A stretch of DNA of 64,000 nucleotides from Ursus arctos (taxonomy: Eukaryota > Chordata > Mammalia > Carnivora > Ursidae). Positions 44,683 to 56,339 of the stretch are shown in pieces. Every line of letters begins with the position of its first letter. Position 1 is the first letter of the stretch. Location: assembly GCF_023065955.2 (NCBI RefSeq), contig NW_026622808.1, positions 40,498,475-40,562,474 on the forward strand, given 5' to 3'. The notes under the pieces are model-generated. The model was given only the letters and a program-made list of their open reading frames with translations. It ran no database searches and was not told where the DNA came from. A program made the translations under genes and the position numbers.

Positions 44683-45744
44683 AACTTAAATAGCTTTTCT
44701 TCATAGGATTCACTTCCCATTTGAAGTAGGAAGATCAAACTGTAAGTTGGGAACATTTGTATATCTCTTAAGATGGATTGGAAGAAGTTTTAAGATGCTC
44801 TTGTTTAATTTTGGTTGGCTGTCCACAAGAGCACTCTAACCTCAGTGTTGGATTCTCAGTGTTTGAGGGTTGCCTTCTACAACATTCCCACCAAGTGATT
44901 AGATAATCTATACCTGAGTATCAGTAACTGTGTGTGTACTTCTTTCAAAGACCACATTTCAACTTCAACTTTGTTAAAAGTTTTTTCTCATATTGAGGCA
45001 AAATCCATTTTATTTTCATCATCTTCACCTATTTCTCCTTCCTTTACCCTTGGTAATTCCAAGGAACAATTGTAATCTCTCTTCAAAACAGCATAAGAGA
45101 GCTTCTGTCCAGAAGTCCTTCCCCTTCTCTTTGGAACAGCAGTCTGTAACCACATGGTTTTCTGGGAGTTACCATGTTCCTAGTGAGCCTACAACCTCAG
45201 TTGATTGGTCCATATGTGGACACTTGACCTAATCTGGGCCAACTGTCGTGCTTCCCCAAGAACTTTTGAAACTGAGTCTGAAAATGAGAGACAGTTTCCA
45301 GTAAAGATGGAAGCCAAAAGAAGTAAAACTCAGATGCCACTGGTTACTGTATTTCCTATCACACAGAGGAAGCTAGTCTGAAGAGAGAATGAGGCAGCTT
45401 AAAGTCTGGATTCTGGAAACGAAACAGTGTTGGTACTACTGCATGAACTGGGAAGCTGGTTTGGGTGATCCAGGAGTTTGTTATACACATGAGGAATCTG
45501 AGGTCTTGGTAGTTTCTCTAAGGGAAGAGGTGCTAGAAATATTTAGGGATCCATTACTAGGTCCTAACCTTAGCTCTTGAATATATTGACATATCTGTAT
45601 ACCCACTGCCACCATCTTAGTCTATGCTTATAGAATTTCTCCCTTGTTCTTCCCCTAGCCAATATGGATTCCCTCTAATCCAATCCAGCTGAATTTTTAA
45701 AAATTTGCTCTTAGGGAAAAATGCAAAATCACTACATTGGCTTG
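44683..45744. other. Intronic sequence, possibly old repeat
   Basis: 45110-45560 has an order reminiscent of an old interspersed repeat (GATTGGTCCATATGTGGACA, CTTGACCTAATCTGGGCCAA), but I cannot name it. No exon is seen. Confidence 0.35.
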
Positions 45745-45753
45745 AAGATTGAT

Positions 45754-45784
<31 letters not shown>

Positions 45785-45975
45785 TTTGAGATAGAGTGAG
45801 TGAGAACATGTGCAGTGGGGGGAGGGGCAAAGGGAGAGGGAGAGAAAGAATCTTAAGCAGGCTTCATGCCCAGCATGGAGCCAGATGCAGGGCTCAATCT
45901 CATGACCCTGAGATCATGACCTGAGCCAAAATCAAGAATTGGACTCTTAACCGACTAAGCCACCCAGGCGCCCCC
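45745..45975 (-). mobile_element. SINEC (older subfamily) with expanded TTTA tail
   Basis: Minus orientation. The tail is a (TTTA)n run at 45752-45788, longer than in the other copies. Then come GGGCTCAATCTCATGACCC and head complement AAGCCACCCAGGCGCCCCC. No clear target duplication. Confidence 0.92.
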
Positions 45976-46119
45976 ACTGACTTAAAGTTTTACATAGTCT
46001 GGTCCTTACTATCTTTACAGAATATTTTTGTGCATTTCCCTCACTCTCACCACCACACTAACTCTAGGCTTCAGAGAGAGAGCCACATCCTTAGACTCTT
46101 CTCATAATCACCTAGTGCT
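45976..46119. other. Short unassigned stretch
   Basis: Pyrimidine-rich spacer between a SINE and an LTR. Nothing recognised. Confidence 0.4.
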
Positions 46120-46345
46120 ATAGAGTGAATTTTGTGGCCCAAAATTCTTATGCTGAAAACTAATCCCCAGTGTGATGGTGTTTGGAGGTGAGGCTTTGGG
46201 AAGTGCTTAGGTCATGAGGGTAGAGCCCTCATAAATGAGATTAGTGCCCTTATAAAAGTGAACCCAGAGAGTTCCCTTGCCCCTTCTGCCAAGGAGGACA
46301 CAGTGAGAATACAGCTGTCTATGAACCAGAAAGACAAGCTGTGAC
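46120..46345 (+). mobile_element. MaLR-like LTR, 5' part, same family as 13960-14315
   Basis: TAATCCCCAGTGTGATGGTG, then GGTCATGAGGGTAGAGCCCT, then GATTAGTGCCCTTATAAAAG, then CAGAGAGTTCCCTTGCCCC, then CTATGAACCAGAAAGACAAGC. It breaks off before the 3' end present in the other copy, and an L2/MIR tail follows. Confidence 0.75.
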
Positions 46346-46502
46346 CAGATTATAAACTCCATCAGGCAGGCAATCATGTCTATTTTCTTCCCCTTGGGCT
46401 TGACGCATAATAGATGCTCAACAAATGTTTGTTGAATGGCTATACTGGAATTAAAATTTAAAAAATGTTGAATGAATGAATGAATGAATGAATGAATGAA
46501 TA
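46346..46502 (+). repeat. L2 3' tail with (TGAA)n run
   Basis: ACTCCATCAGGCAGGCAATC, then GCTTGACGCATAATAGATGC, then TCAACAAATGTTTGTTGAAT, and a (GAAT)n run at 46468-46502. This is the typical 3' terminus of L2. Confidence 0.85.
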
Positions 46503-47309
46503 CTTGTAGGAAGGAAGGTCAGGGCCATAAGAGAAAGATCTACAGGTGAGAATGAAAAGATAGAGAAATGGATGAATTCTTAAGATCTGGTAGAGAGGAG
46601 GTCAGGAGAACATGCTCTGAGAGCAGTGAGAGCAACAGCAGGGGCCAGGAAATGCAGCTAGTTCAGAACAATACGGGAATTATTCTTCCCAGATATTTCT
46701 TCTCCTCCCCTCCTAAAAGTGCTCAGAGGATGTTTACGTAATAGTGGGATCCGGAATAGGATTGCATTTCTTCCATAGCAAAAGTTGGGAAACACATTGC
46801 ATAAGGAAGCACTGTATTTTCATTTCACATCAATCTATGTTTATTTGGAGACATGCAACAAACACTCACACAAAAGGGAAATCATACTCTTTATTCTTCT
46901 GGCCTCTACAAAAATCATCTCTCCTGCCCATGCTTTTGTCAGAAAATCCATAAAATGGAGAGGACCCGGCTCCCTCCAAGTGCTCAATGCTCCAACAAAT
47001 CACAGAAATCATTAATTCCTCTTACTCTACTAAATATACTTTATATGTTCTCTGTAGAGCTGAATATCTTTCTTGTTTGGCAGTATTTTCCTTCAGGCTA
47101 AAAAAATATTAATGACATAGCATCTTGGGACCATTTTACAGACACTGACTCATTAGATATGGCAGATAATTCAACTCTAGAGACACAAATCCAGGCATCA
47201 GCCACCAAATTCAACTACAACATGTGAACAGTAAGCGCCCATCTCCTTGAGACAGCAGCCTTCCTTGCCTTCTCCATACTGTTACCACCATAGCTGCTTT
47301 ATGATTTCA
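46503..47309. other. Intronic sequence, unassigned
   Basis: Three overlapping open frames at 46744-47101 (+) are antisense to the gene and match nothing I know. A weak antisense-L2 texture is seen at 46505-46680 (GGTCAGGGCCATAAGAGAAAG). No exon. Confidence 0.4.
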
Positions 47310-47940
47310 CACTGAATAGATGTTTATTGAGCCCCTGTGGGGCTCAGACTTTATGCTGGGTACTGAGGAGTAAGACATGATTCTGCCCTTGAGGAATTCA
47401 GTCTCCTGGAGACAGACTGTTCATTAGACCAACATTTAGAAAAAGGTGAAATAAGTATTGTTAAATAAAGTTAAGCCCAGGGAACCTTTAACAGTTAGGA
47501 GATTTTAGGTAGGGGTTTCAGCAAAAGTGATGAAAGCGTTGTTCCTGAAGGATGAGGACGAAGGAGCAAGACAGAGAAAAGATAGAAGGATACTCTAGAA
47601 AAAAACAGCTTGCACTACAGCAGAAAGGTGTGGAGAGCCAGGAGCACCCCTCGCAGTGTGCAATGATGGGCACTGGGCATAAGTACGCGTTAGATGGTGG
47701 GAGTGTAGTCAATTGCTAAAGAAAGCAGGGGTTTTAGGTGGCAAACTAAAAAGTTCTTACTTCATTCTGAAGGCCCTGAGGATCTTTTGAAGGATTTTAA
47801 GCTACAAGAATCTTGGATTTGTCTTTTAGAAAGATCGCAGTAGCAGTTGTACAGAGAATGGATTGGTGGGGAATAAGAAGGGGGCTAGAAAGATGAGCTA
47901 GGATTTCGTTGCTGTGTAATCTAGGAGAGAACTAATGATA
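47310..47940 (-). mobile_element. L2 LINE 3' region, antisense
   Basis: ATGTTTATTGAGCCCCTGTG, then TTGAGGAATTCAGTCTCCTG, then GTTGTTCCTGAAGGATGAGG, then GAAGGCCCTGAGGATCTTTTG, then GAAAGATCGCAGTAGCAG. Colinear with reverse-complement L2 over more than 600 bp. Confidence 0.85.
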
Positions 47941-48269
47941 TTATTTTGGAAATTTAGTACATGTGGGTATGAAAATACACGTGAGGAACACAGAGCCTTC
48001 TCTTTGACAAAACTGATTTCCCATTATATCAAAATAAGGTCATATTGTACAAAAGTCTCCTAAGAAGACATCTTGTTTTTGTCATCCTATGGGACTGAAA
48101 GGCTCTAGAGATGGCAGTTTGCCTCAAGTATCTTACACTCTAATTAGGACTATTTTAGATTCTTTCTGTGTGCTCCATATATTATCTAAGTAAAATTCAA
48201 ATAGTTATTGAGGGTCCATGTGCCCAATGCTGTGTTGGGTATATAAGGATACTGGATAAAAATAAGACA
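47941..48269. other. Intronic sequence, unassigned
   Basis: No recognisable exon or repeat. Confidence 0.4.
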
Positions 48270-49015
48270 CGGTCCTAGAAAAGTAGGCAAAGATACGAAT
48301 GGGCAGGTCAGAAGAAAAGACATATAAATACCCACTCCTCAATATGGAAAGATGTTGACCATGTATGTAATTATAGAAATGCAAATTAAAATAATGAGAT
48401 ACCACTGACACATAGTAGCTTGGCAAAAGCTCTGAAGTTTCATGAAACTCAGTGCGAGCTGGTAGGAATGTAAACTGGTGGACAATTTGGTAATATCTAT
48501 CAAAGTTACCTTTCGACCAAATAATTTTACTGCTAAGAATTTGTTGTAAACACATACTTGCCCAAGCTCACAAAGACATGTGCGTGAGGATGTTTGTGAC
48601 AGCACTGTTTATAGTAACAAAAAGCTAGAAACCACCTAAATGTCCATCAGCAGAGAACTAGTTAAATAAATTATGGTACATTCAAACAATGAAATAACAT
48701 CTGGCAGTTAATGAAGAATGTGTTCACCTATATGTGCAAATTCAGAAAGATGTCCAAAATCTATTCAGTAAAAATCTAAAAAGCAAGTATAGAACAGAAG
48801 AGAGTCTTATCCCACTTATGTTGAAAAAATATGTAAATAAAACATGTATTTCCTTGTAACACGCACAGAAAGTTTCTGAAGGACGTCCAAGAAACTGTTA
48901 ACTGTCAGCATACCTGGGAGCAGAAATGTGGGTTTGGGGGTGGGAGGAGTAAAATCTGTTTCTCACTTTCTATCTTTCTGCTCTATTGAATATTTTTCTA
49001 CTTTCCGTTTTAAAA
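48270..49015 (+). mobile_element. HAL1/L1 3' region, sense
   Basis: Sense LINE text: GAAATGCAAATTAAAATAATGAG, then GAGCTGGTAGGAATGTAAAC, then AGCACTGTTTATAGTAACAA, then AAATGTCCATCAGCAGAGAA, then TTATGGTACATTCAAACAAT. Frames are broken by stops. HAL1 is favoured over L1 but not certain. Confidence 0.85.
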
Positions 49016-50936
49016 GGCAGATTCTCTCTCTTTAGGAGCTTTCAATTTGATGACATCTATAAGAAAACTTCTCTGGAACACAGCTTCAAAGTATCTTTTA
49101 AAAAGTGTTTTAAGTGATGAATGCTTACTGGAAACAGGAGTCTAGATTGGTCTCTCAACCAATAGGGGAGGAGAGAGGAAAATAGTGCCTTCCTCATGCC
49201 AACATTCACCATCTGAGCTGATCCTAGCAGCCTTCCCCATTGGAAATACCAACTTCAATGATGAAAGCAGAACATTTTGGGTCTTTATAAATGTTGGTAA
49301 TGTTCCTGGAAATTGTCAAGTTTTCATTTGCATAAACAACAGCTGCTTTATCTAATGCTATAGATATGACTAAAAAAATAGGTGGTGGCTTTTTATTATT
49401 ATTATTTTTTAACACATCATCCACGAGCCTGATTATTAAAACAAAATGGTTCCTGGGCTGAAATCTGCACTGTCAGGTCTGACAACTCAGTGATATAACT
49501 TGATAAAGAGTGGTTACAATGAGAAAGTTGGAAGATGCTCTGTGATAGGCCAGCCTCAAAGCTCAGAGGGGACTCACAGACTTCTTCATTCTACAAGATG
49601 TATTCATGAGAATATGGAAGAAGCAGCTTAATATTATGTTTTAATCTGCTTTTCAAAGGATTTCTTTCTTTTTTAGTTGCTGGAAGATAAAAGGTCTTAG
49701 CGTCTTGGAAAACTAAGCAGTGACTCACTTATGCTTTACCTTTCACTGGAGGGGAATCATTTTGGGGTGAAAATTCTCAAGGAAGTCAGTTTATCTCCTC
49801 AAAACAGAAAAAACTAATCAAGCATTGTCTGATTAATTAGAGACACTTGAAAAAAATGCTATCAAGGCCTACAGCTGTAATCAATTTAATCAACATGCAG
49901 AGAGCCAATCTGGTTTCCTTGATTAACAAAGCTGAATGTTAAACAGAGAAGTGTGACATTGTAGTGCCATTAGCTAAGGCTACAAATTGAGCATTTTCCC
50001 TAAATGTTCAAAGTCAGGTCAGGATACAGTGAAAACTCTCTTATGATGAGGACCATGGGCATGGACATTGCAATTCTTCCCCTTCATATTTCCATGCCGG
50101 GAGAACAAGTTTCATCTAAGGAGTAGAAATGGTTAGTAACTTCATGCTTCAAGCAAGACACACACAAAATCAACTACTTGAAAAGATCACACAATAATAA
50201 AATGAGGACAAAAAAAGTGATGTGAGATTTCTCTCAGTTTAGTGTCACCCAAGTTGGTTATGGAATTCATCAGGAACAGACATGCCAGACATAAAGAGAT
50301 AAAATTTTTCTTATTACATTTTTAAGATGTGGATGTGAAATGCATCCATATAGTGTCTGATGAGTAAACTGGAAAATTCAATTTGCTTATTTTATTTGCA
50401 TGAAGTCAATTTAAATGTCAAGCTGTCTAACGCAAGATTGGTTTATTAATGGTTTGTTTCTTGCTTTTAAAAATCACAGTTATAACTATAAAGGGATGAT
50501 CATATTTTGAGTAGTCGATCTTTGCAATACAGTCTGGAATTCTGTCTTTGAAAGCAGCAATTCTCAATCTTTTGGGGATTAAAAAAATCCTTTTTTTGTG
50601 CTTGGAATTTAGTGAGAGCACAAATAAATACTTGCTAACTAATGTGTTGCAATCAGATACTACGTTTGTTGCATGTAATGTTATCAAAATAGTTTAATTA
50701 TGGAAATATGCAAATAATTTACCTAAAAAATAAATTGAAAAGAATTCAAGGTAATCTCAATATCATTCCCATTCACATATGTTTTTTTGAAGACGGGTGG
50801 AAAGGAAAGAGTATGCAGGTACATAGAAATCACTTCATAAGAGTTTCAAGCCTGCCCACTAGTAATATATCATAGTACCTGGATTTTGGTTGGTTACTTT
50901 TCTTCTCCCTCTTCTGAGAATGTAGCTCTTCTTTCT
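49016..50936. promoter_or_regulatory. AT-rich repeat-poor intronic block, candidate conserved enhancer region
   Basis: About 1.9 kb with no recognised transposable element. It contains TTCATTTGCATAAACA at 49323-49338 (octamer ATTTGCAT overlapping a forkhead-like ATAAACA), an E-box CAGCTG at 49340-49345, TAATTA at 49834-49839, and paired ATCAATTTAATCAAC near 49880. The motif content and the absence of repeats suggest a developmental enhancer, but there is no direct evidence of conservation or activity. Confidence 0.4.
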
Positions 50937-51144
50937 TTCTTTCTTCCTTTTTTTTTTTTTAAAGATTTATTTATTTTAGAGAGGGGGATGGGGCAGAGGG
51001 AGAGGGAGAGGGAGAGAGAGTCCTAAGCACACTCTGTGCTGAGCGTGAAGCCCAGTGGGGGGCTTGATCTCATGACCCCAAGACCTCAGCCTGAGCCGAA
51101 ACCAAGAGTCAGATGTCTAACCAACTGCGCCATCCAGGTGCCTC
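50937..51144 (-). mobile_element. SINEC (older subfamily)
   Basis: Minus orientation: tail TTTTTTTTTTAAAGATTTATT, a (GGGAGA)n middle, head complement GCGCCATCCAGGTGCC. The target duplication TGTAGCTCTTCTTTCT / TGTAGTTATTCTTTCT carries two differences. Confidence 0.95.
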
Positions 51145-51707
51145 TGTAGTTATTCTTTCTTATGGGCAACCCACTTCATGTGGTTTGGGGTGAGGGGGTG
51201 CTAAGCCTTCCTTCACTCTCAGTATGGGCGCAGACATGAGGCCCAAGGTAGACCAGAATATACTCTTGGTCTTTTGCTGGATTTATGAGCAGGGCCCTGA
51301 CTCATGTCCACCAAAATGTGCATGTGTGAATTACATTTATTGCGTACACTTTGCCGGCAGAGAATGAAAGGTTGAGAAAAACTATATGAAGCTGTGATAT
51401 TTTAAGAGGTCTTTCAGGAACCTTACATTTCTATGGGAGACAAATACAGTTTTACCCAGCAGAAGGATGTTCACAGAATGAGCATTTCTCATTCAAAATA
51501 AACACGACATCTTCGAAGATGCAGAGCAAACAACTGTCTCCTGAAATAACAGGTTTTATCTTCATATCTTTGAAGGAACTTTCAAAAAATATCTGAATGC
51601 CTGCTTTGCCACTTTACATTTTTGTTCTAAGTATTGATAATAGAGTGTGACCAAGCCACAGTCCCTCCACTCTAGAGGTGGAGACAGATAATAAGTATAC
51701 AAAGAAG
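51145..51707. other. Intronic sequence, unassigned
   Basis: No exon. 51590-51700 may be an antisense L2 scrap (CACTCTAGAGGTGGAGACAGATAAT). Confidence 0.35.
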
Positions 51708-52230
51708 TGAAGGGGTTCAGACTATGCCACCCCAAAATGTGCTACCTTGACATAAGGATTATTTTGAGCTGAAGGCAATGAGAAGAAGTAGACACAAGAA
51801 AAAGTCTTTGCAATTCCTTTCTCTACCAGGAAGCGTTGGATGATTTTTAATGACTGGAGCCAACTCTAGACTCTTATCAGAGATGACACCAGAGCAATCT
51901 ACATAACAAACCTTACCAACTTGCTCTTATTTTCCATTAATTCCTAATATATAGCTATATCTATATCTCCTCCCACAATGTGCCACCTCTGGAAACTCAA
52001 AGTCCCTTTCCTTTGTCTTGTCACTTCTACAAAATTTATTGATTTTTTTTGTTTGTTTTATTAAGGTGCTATATGAGCCCAAGTTCTAATCAGTCCTTTG
52101 AGTCACTCATCACTGAGTACTTCTGTGATTCTACACATTGCAGGTGTTAATAAATCTCTGTTTTTCTTATTTGTCTTTTGCCACTCTAATTTTCAGGAGA
52201 GTATGGGGAGGGTAGAGGGAATAAGTTTTT
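51708..52230 (+). mobile_element. ERV LTR, copy 1 of a family also at 57531
   Basis: TTCAGACTATGCCACCCCAA at the start, TATTTTGAGCTGAAGGCAAT, CCTTTCCTTTGTCTTGTCAC, then TGCTATATGAGCCCAAGTTC (TATA-like) and TTCTAATCAGTCCTTTGAGT, and an AATAAA near 52150. This is U3-R-U5 organisation. No viral genes adjoin it. The LTR shares order with 57531-58040 but is clearly diverged from it, so both are old solo LTRs. Confidence 0.75.
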
Positions 52231-52625
52231 CCTCTCCTACTGAAGGAATATTATTTCAGATAGATAAAAGTGCTCTAAAAATCTAAAAAATAAAATTAGA
52301 TTTCATGAGTATTTCATATTAACAGCTCTAACACAAAGTAAAGGTGATATGTCCTCAAAAAACTTCAACCTGTAGCACCCAGACCGATCCTAAATGCACA
52401 GGGAGAATGGGAACCACAGAATGGCTGGTTTGGGGTCATCTCTCAGAAATGGATGTTTCTAATATAATGAGCCTCTCATACGAACAAAATAAATTCACAT
52501 TTAAACCATGTTTACCAAGGAAGTCCTATCACTGAGAAGCCATAGATATTTTCAAGCTCTTACATGTGTAATTACAAGGAGAAATGGGGAGGCAATGGGG
52601 AATCAGAGAGAAGTTTATGACTTTA
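52231..52625. other. Intronic sequence, unassigned
   Basis: No repeat or exon recognised. The 63-codon frame at 52344-52535 is unsupported. Confidence 0.4.
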
Positions 52626-52831
52626 TTATTTTTTAAAAGATTTTGTTTTATTTGAGAGAGAGAGAGAGAGAGAGCACGCGCGCGCGCGAGACCGCAAACA
52701 GGGGGAGGGGCAGAGGGAGAAGCAGACTCCCTGCTGAGCAGGGACCTGATATAGGACTCGATCCCAGGATCCTGCAATCATGACCTAAGCCAAAGGCAGA
52801 CTCTTAACCGACTGAGCCACCCAGATGCCCC
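52626..52831 (-). mobile_element. SINEC (older subfamily) with a (CG)n run
   Basis: Minus orientation. The GA stretch passes into GCACGCGCGCGCGCGAG at 52674-52690, an alternating CG tract unusual for this family. Head complement is GACTGAGCCACCCAGATGCCC. Target duplications AGTTTATGACTTTA (52612-52625) and AGTTCATGACTTTA (52832-52845) differ by one base. Confidence 0.95.
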
Positions 52832-53115
52832 AGTTCATGACTTTAGATGGACCACCTCAACTTCTAGGGTTGATTTCCTAAAACCCAGCAAGGCTTGGTT
52901 GGTCACAAAATGGAATGCTAACACATTCCCATGCTGTGTATCTGGATGAACAAGGGGCCGGTGGGGGAGCAGGTAGAGGGAGACTGTAGCAATTGCAACA
53001 ATTATCCCCACCACAACAGAAAACACCTTGATAATCCAGTGTGGAGCTAGACATTAGACACATATTTGGGGTACCAACATACCATATAATTTAAGTTGCA
53101 CAGTTTTTGATTTGA
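52832..53115. other. Short unassigned intronic stretch
   Basis: Two overlapping minus-strand frames near 52835-53063 have no acceptor/donor pair and no recognisable similarity. Confidence 0.4.
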
Positions 53116-53335
53116 GTTTAAATTTCCTTTTAGGCCTGCAACTTTTGGGCTAAACTCTGTGTGTTTTTCACCTGGAATATGGGAATAACAGGACTCACCA
53201 AAATCAGGTTGTGGCAGGGATTAAATGAAATAATATAGCCTATGGAAACTCTCACCACTCAGGGCCTGCTACAGAGATGGAGCCAGTAAGTGACAGATGT
53301 AGTAATAGTGTTAGTAGTTACTATCATCTGAAATT
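53116..53335 (+). repeat. MIR SINE
   Basis: TTTTTCACCTGGAATATGGG, then AATAACAGGACTCACCAAAA, then GGCAGGGATTAAATGAAATA, then CACTCAGGGCCTGCTACAGA follow MIR. Confidence 0.75.
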
Positions 53336-54489
53336 ACAGAAAAAGATTCACTGTCAAGAAACTTTATATAACACCTTTTCTGGAGTTATAAGACAATTAT
53401 GTGTTAAATGCATTATAACTAAATCATTAGCAAATCAAGAGCAGAAAACTTTGCAGCCTTCTCTAACTTTAACTAGAGAATAATCACCTTAAAATTAGAA
53501 TACAAAATACAACCATCTAAGCCTTTCTAAGGAATGATGGGACTTAATGTTGCAGAAAGAGTAGGTGGGGTTTAATTTAATGCTCTAATTTAGCTCTCTG
53601 GGCTTTTGTAAAGAATACCTACAGGGTATCATTTTCATCATTAAGTGTGTCAGATTATCGGATGCCATATTTATGTACTGATTTCCATTTTCCTTTCAAA
53701 GTTTGGTTATTCTTTTATGTTCAGTAGTCAAATAAAACAATGATATGCTAAAAGGAAGGCTCTGTGAGGTGAATGACAATTTAATTTTTCCCCAGTGTTG
53801 GCTGGTTACACAAGAAAATAAAGAACTGGGGAAAGCTGACAGGATCTTTAGTTGACTAGATTTATTCCCCAGCAGTTGCAGGGCATGTTAATTGTAACAT
53901 TTTGGTTAATGAAAAATATTGTGATTGAATGGTGATATGGGTGATAAACGGACTTTTGAACAGATACGATGGTAAAATGCTATTTTTAAAACATCGGGAG
54001 GAAATAATCATTATTCTTTTGTTGCTTGGCCCATTCTAGTGAGTAAACTGGGCTTGCCAGAAAGGACAATAATTCTTTCACATCATGAAGCTACCATCAT
54101 CACCATGATTATTCATGCTGTTACTCCAGCTGCTATTTAACCTAAGTATGGTCCTTGTCCTAAAGAAAGCTTATATGGTAAACTAAAAAAGGCAGAAAGA
54201 TACAGAAACATTAAAATACCAGAAAGAGCAAACTGACTATATTAGACTAAGAGTCACACTAATGGTTCTTATCGAGAAATTCTTTTATTCAGAATGTAAT
54301 ATACACATAGAAAAGTACACAGATAATAAATGTACAACTCAATGAGTGATCCCAAAGTGGCCATAACCACCACCTGGACCAAGAATAGAAGCTTCCCTTA
54401 CTCCTCCTCCTGATCATTACATTCCCTGATCCCCAAATGTAGCCCAGATGGTAACTTCTAACACTACCAACTAGTTGGCCTGTGTTTAA
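53336..54489. other. AT-rich repeat-poor block, candidate conserved non-coding sequence
   Basis: No transposable element recognised at 53540-54180. It contains GGTTTAATTTAATGCTC and TCATCATTAAGTGTGTCAG. 54260-54489 may be the start of the antisense L1 that follows. Regulatory candidate by texture only. Confidence 0.3.
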
Positions 54490-55640
54490 ATTTTATATGA
54501 ATGGAATCACACAACATGCATTCTTTAGGTGTCTAGATTCTTTCCCTGAATATTACATTTGTAAAATTCATCCATGTTTTTGAGTATAAATTGTATTCCA
54601 TTGTATAAATAGTATTCTATTATGTAAATATAACCCAAATTACTTAGGCCTTCTATTATTGAAGGGGATTGGGTTGTTTACAATTTGGGGCTATCATGAA
54701 TATATTTGTGTTGGGAGAAAAAACTTTCCTCTTCCAAGTTGGGTCCAGTGGTTGGGGGCCTGCAAATGAACTGACAATAGCCAGATGAACAGGAAAAAAA
54801 GACAAAGTTTAACTCACTGAATAGCCAGATAAAAGTTTATATGCCAAATTAACAAAGGGGGTGGTTTAGGTCTTCAATGGGCAAGTATGGAAGGTTCTAT
54901 TAGATTTTTTATGCCAGTGGGAATGGACAGTCTGTCTTCATGGCAGCTGTATTTTCAGGAGGCTTTGCTTTAGTGAGAGAAGGGGAGTTCAGATATGATT
55001 TTTTTCTGCATCCTCTGTAGCTCAAATGTTTTCACTGTAAAATAATGCTTATGTCAACTCTGGGAGTCTGACTGGGTCCCCACAGTTTATATGTTTTTGG
55101 ATGCACATACATATGCATTCTACTGGCCATATCTCTAGGAGGGTAACTGTTGGGTAAGAGTATGGTAGTATTCAGCTTATGTAGTTGCTGCCAAAACAGT
55201 TTTCCCAAGTAGTTGTATCAATTTACACTCCCACCAGCAGTGTGTGAGTTCTAGTTCCTCTAAATCCTCACCAAAATTATTGATTTGTATTTTAGCTATT
55301 GTGATGAGATGTAGTAGAATCAGTGTTCTTATAATTTGCATTTCTCTGATTTTGTTTAATGACTGTGTACATTTTTGTGTTTACTGGTCATTTGGATACT
55401 TTCTTTTGGAAATGCCTGTTCAAGTCTCTTGGTCATTTTTGTTTTCTTTTGGAGTGCCTCTTTTTTCTCACTGATTTGGGGTTCTTTCTATATTCTGGAC
55501 TTATAAATATTTTGGAGCACTTCCTGTGTTGCAAATATCTTCTTCTACTCTGTGTCATGGCTTTTTACCTTGTTAAGTCATGTCCTTTAATAAGTTCTTA
55601 ATTTTAATATGGTCAGTTAGCAATTTTTTTATGGTTACTG
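54490..55640 (-). mobile_element. Old L1 ORF2 3' region, antisense, interrupted by an LTR-like insert
   Basis: Left part: ATGAATGGAATCACACAACA, then AAATTCATCCATGTTTTTGAG. Right part: TTGTATCAATTTACACTCCC, then ACCAGCAGTGTGTGAGTTCT, then TAATTTGCATTTCTCTGATT, then GTTCTTTCTATATTCTGGAC. Both are antisense L1 in the expected order. The two parts are split by about 370 unrelated bases (54714-55088). Confidence 0.85.
54714..55088. mobile_element. LTR-like insertion within the L1 remnant
   Basis: Unrelated to L1 and bounded by TG at the left (TGTTGGGAGAAAAAAC) and CA at the right (CTGGGTCCCCACA), as expected of an LTR. Its length also fits a solo LTR. The family is not recognised, the orientation is unclear and no target duplication is obvious. 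Confidence 0.5.
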
Positions 55641-55696
55641 AAATTTGAGACCTATACAAGACCATGAAGCTATTCTTTGAAGTTGGCTTTCTAGAA

Positions 55697-55868
55697 TTTT
55701 ATTGTTCAATATGGTAGCCACCAGTTTTAAGTGGCTACTGAGCACTTGAAATGGATTTAATCTGAATTGAGATGGGCAGTAAATATAAAAAACACTGGAT
55801 GTCAAGGACTTATGATGACAAAAAGAATGTAAAGTATCTCATTAATACAATATTTTAAACCGATTATG
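55697..55868 (+). mobile_element. hAT-type MER transposon, first half
   Basis: TTGTTCAATATGGTAGCCAC, then AGTTTTAAGTGGCTACTGAG, then TTGAAATGGATTTAATCTGA, then AATGTAAAGTATCTCATTAAT correspond to one end of a common mammalian DNA transposon. Its other half resumes at 56340. Confidence 0.7.
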
Positions 55869-56339
55869 AAGGGACCAACAACCAATCAGAATGACATAAA
55901 GACTACTTTAGGCTGAAACATTTGGGCAAGTACCGAATGTAAAAAGAAATCTTATGTGAACTTCCCCTTATCTGAGTAGAGCAGAGCTTTTCAAGAGCCA
56001 GCTGCTGCAAATCCCCCACTCTGGAAAAGTCTTCAGTCAGGGAGGTGACTGAGCTTTGGTGACTGGACATTCCAAGAAATTGTGTAAACAAGCCTTATCA
56101 GAACCTTCCATCCTTTCCCACTGAAGTCCTAACTCCTCCCCTCGACTCCCATTTATTAACCTGATATATAAACCGTTACCCCCGGCTATTTGGGGGGCCT
56201 CTCCTTATAAAATGCTTCCACATGCATGTGCATAAAACTTTTCTCCTGTTCATACACTGTCAACAAATTCATAACCCCCCATCTCCCACCAACCACTCAA
56301 ACCTAAGTTGGTAGAGAAAAAGCTTTCCTCCCCCAAATT
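55869..56339 (+). mobile_element. ERV LTR inserted into the hAT transposon
   Basis: About 470 bp splitting a DNA transposon in two. LTR-like order: CATTTATTAACCTGATATAT, TATAAACCGTTACCCC, CCTCTCCTTATAAAATGCTTCC, CATAAAACTTTTCTCCTGTT, then CTAAGTTGGTAGAGAAAAAGC near the 3' end. No internal viral sequence, so a solo LTR. It is a different family from 51708 and 57531. Confidence 0.65.

Noticed and set aside
44474..44756. Lys/Glu/Arg-repeat and Ser/Phe-repeat open frames
   Set aside because: Translation of the (CTTT)n/(CCTTT)n microsatellite.
54490..55640. Open frames at 55244-55601 as a membrane-protein gene
   Set aside because: They are translations of an antisense L1 remnant. The hydrophobicity comes from T-rich sequence.
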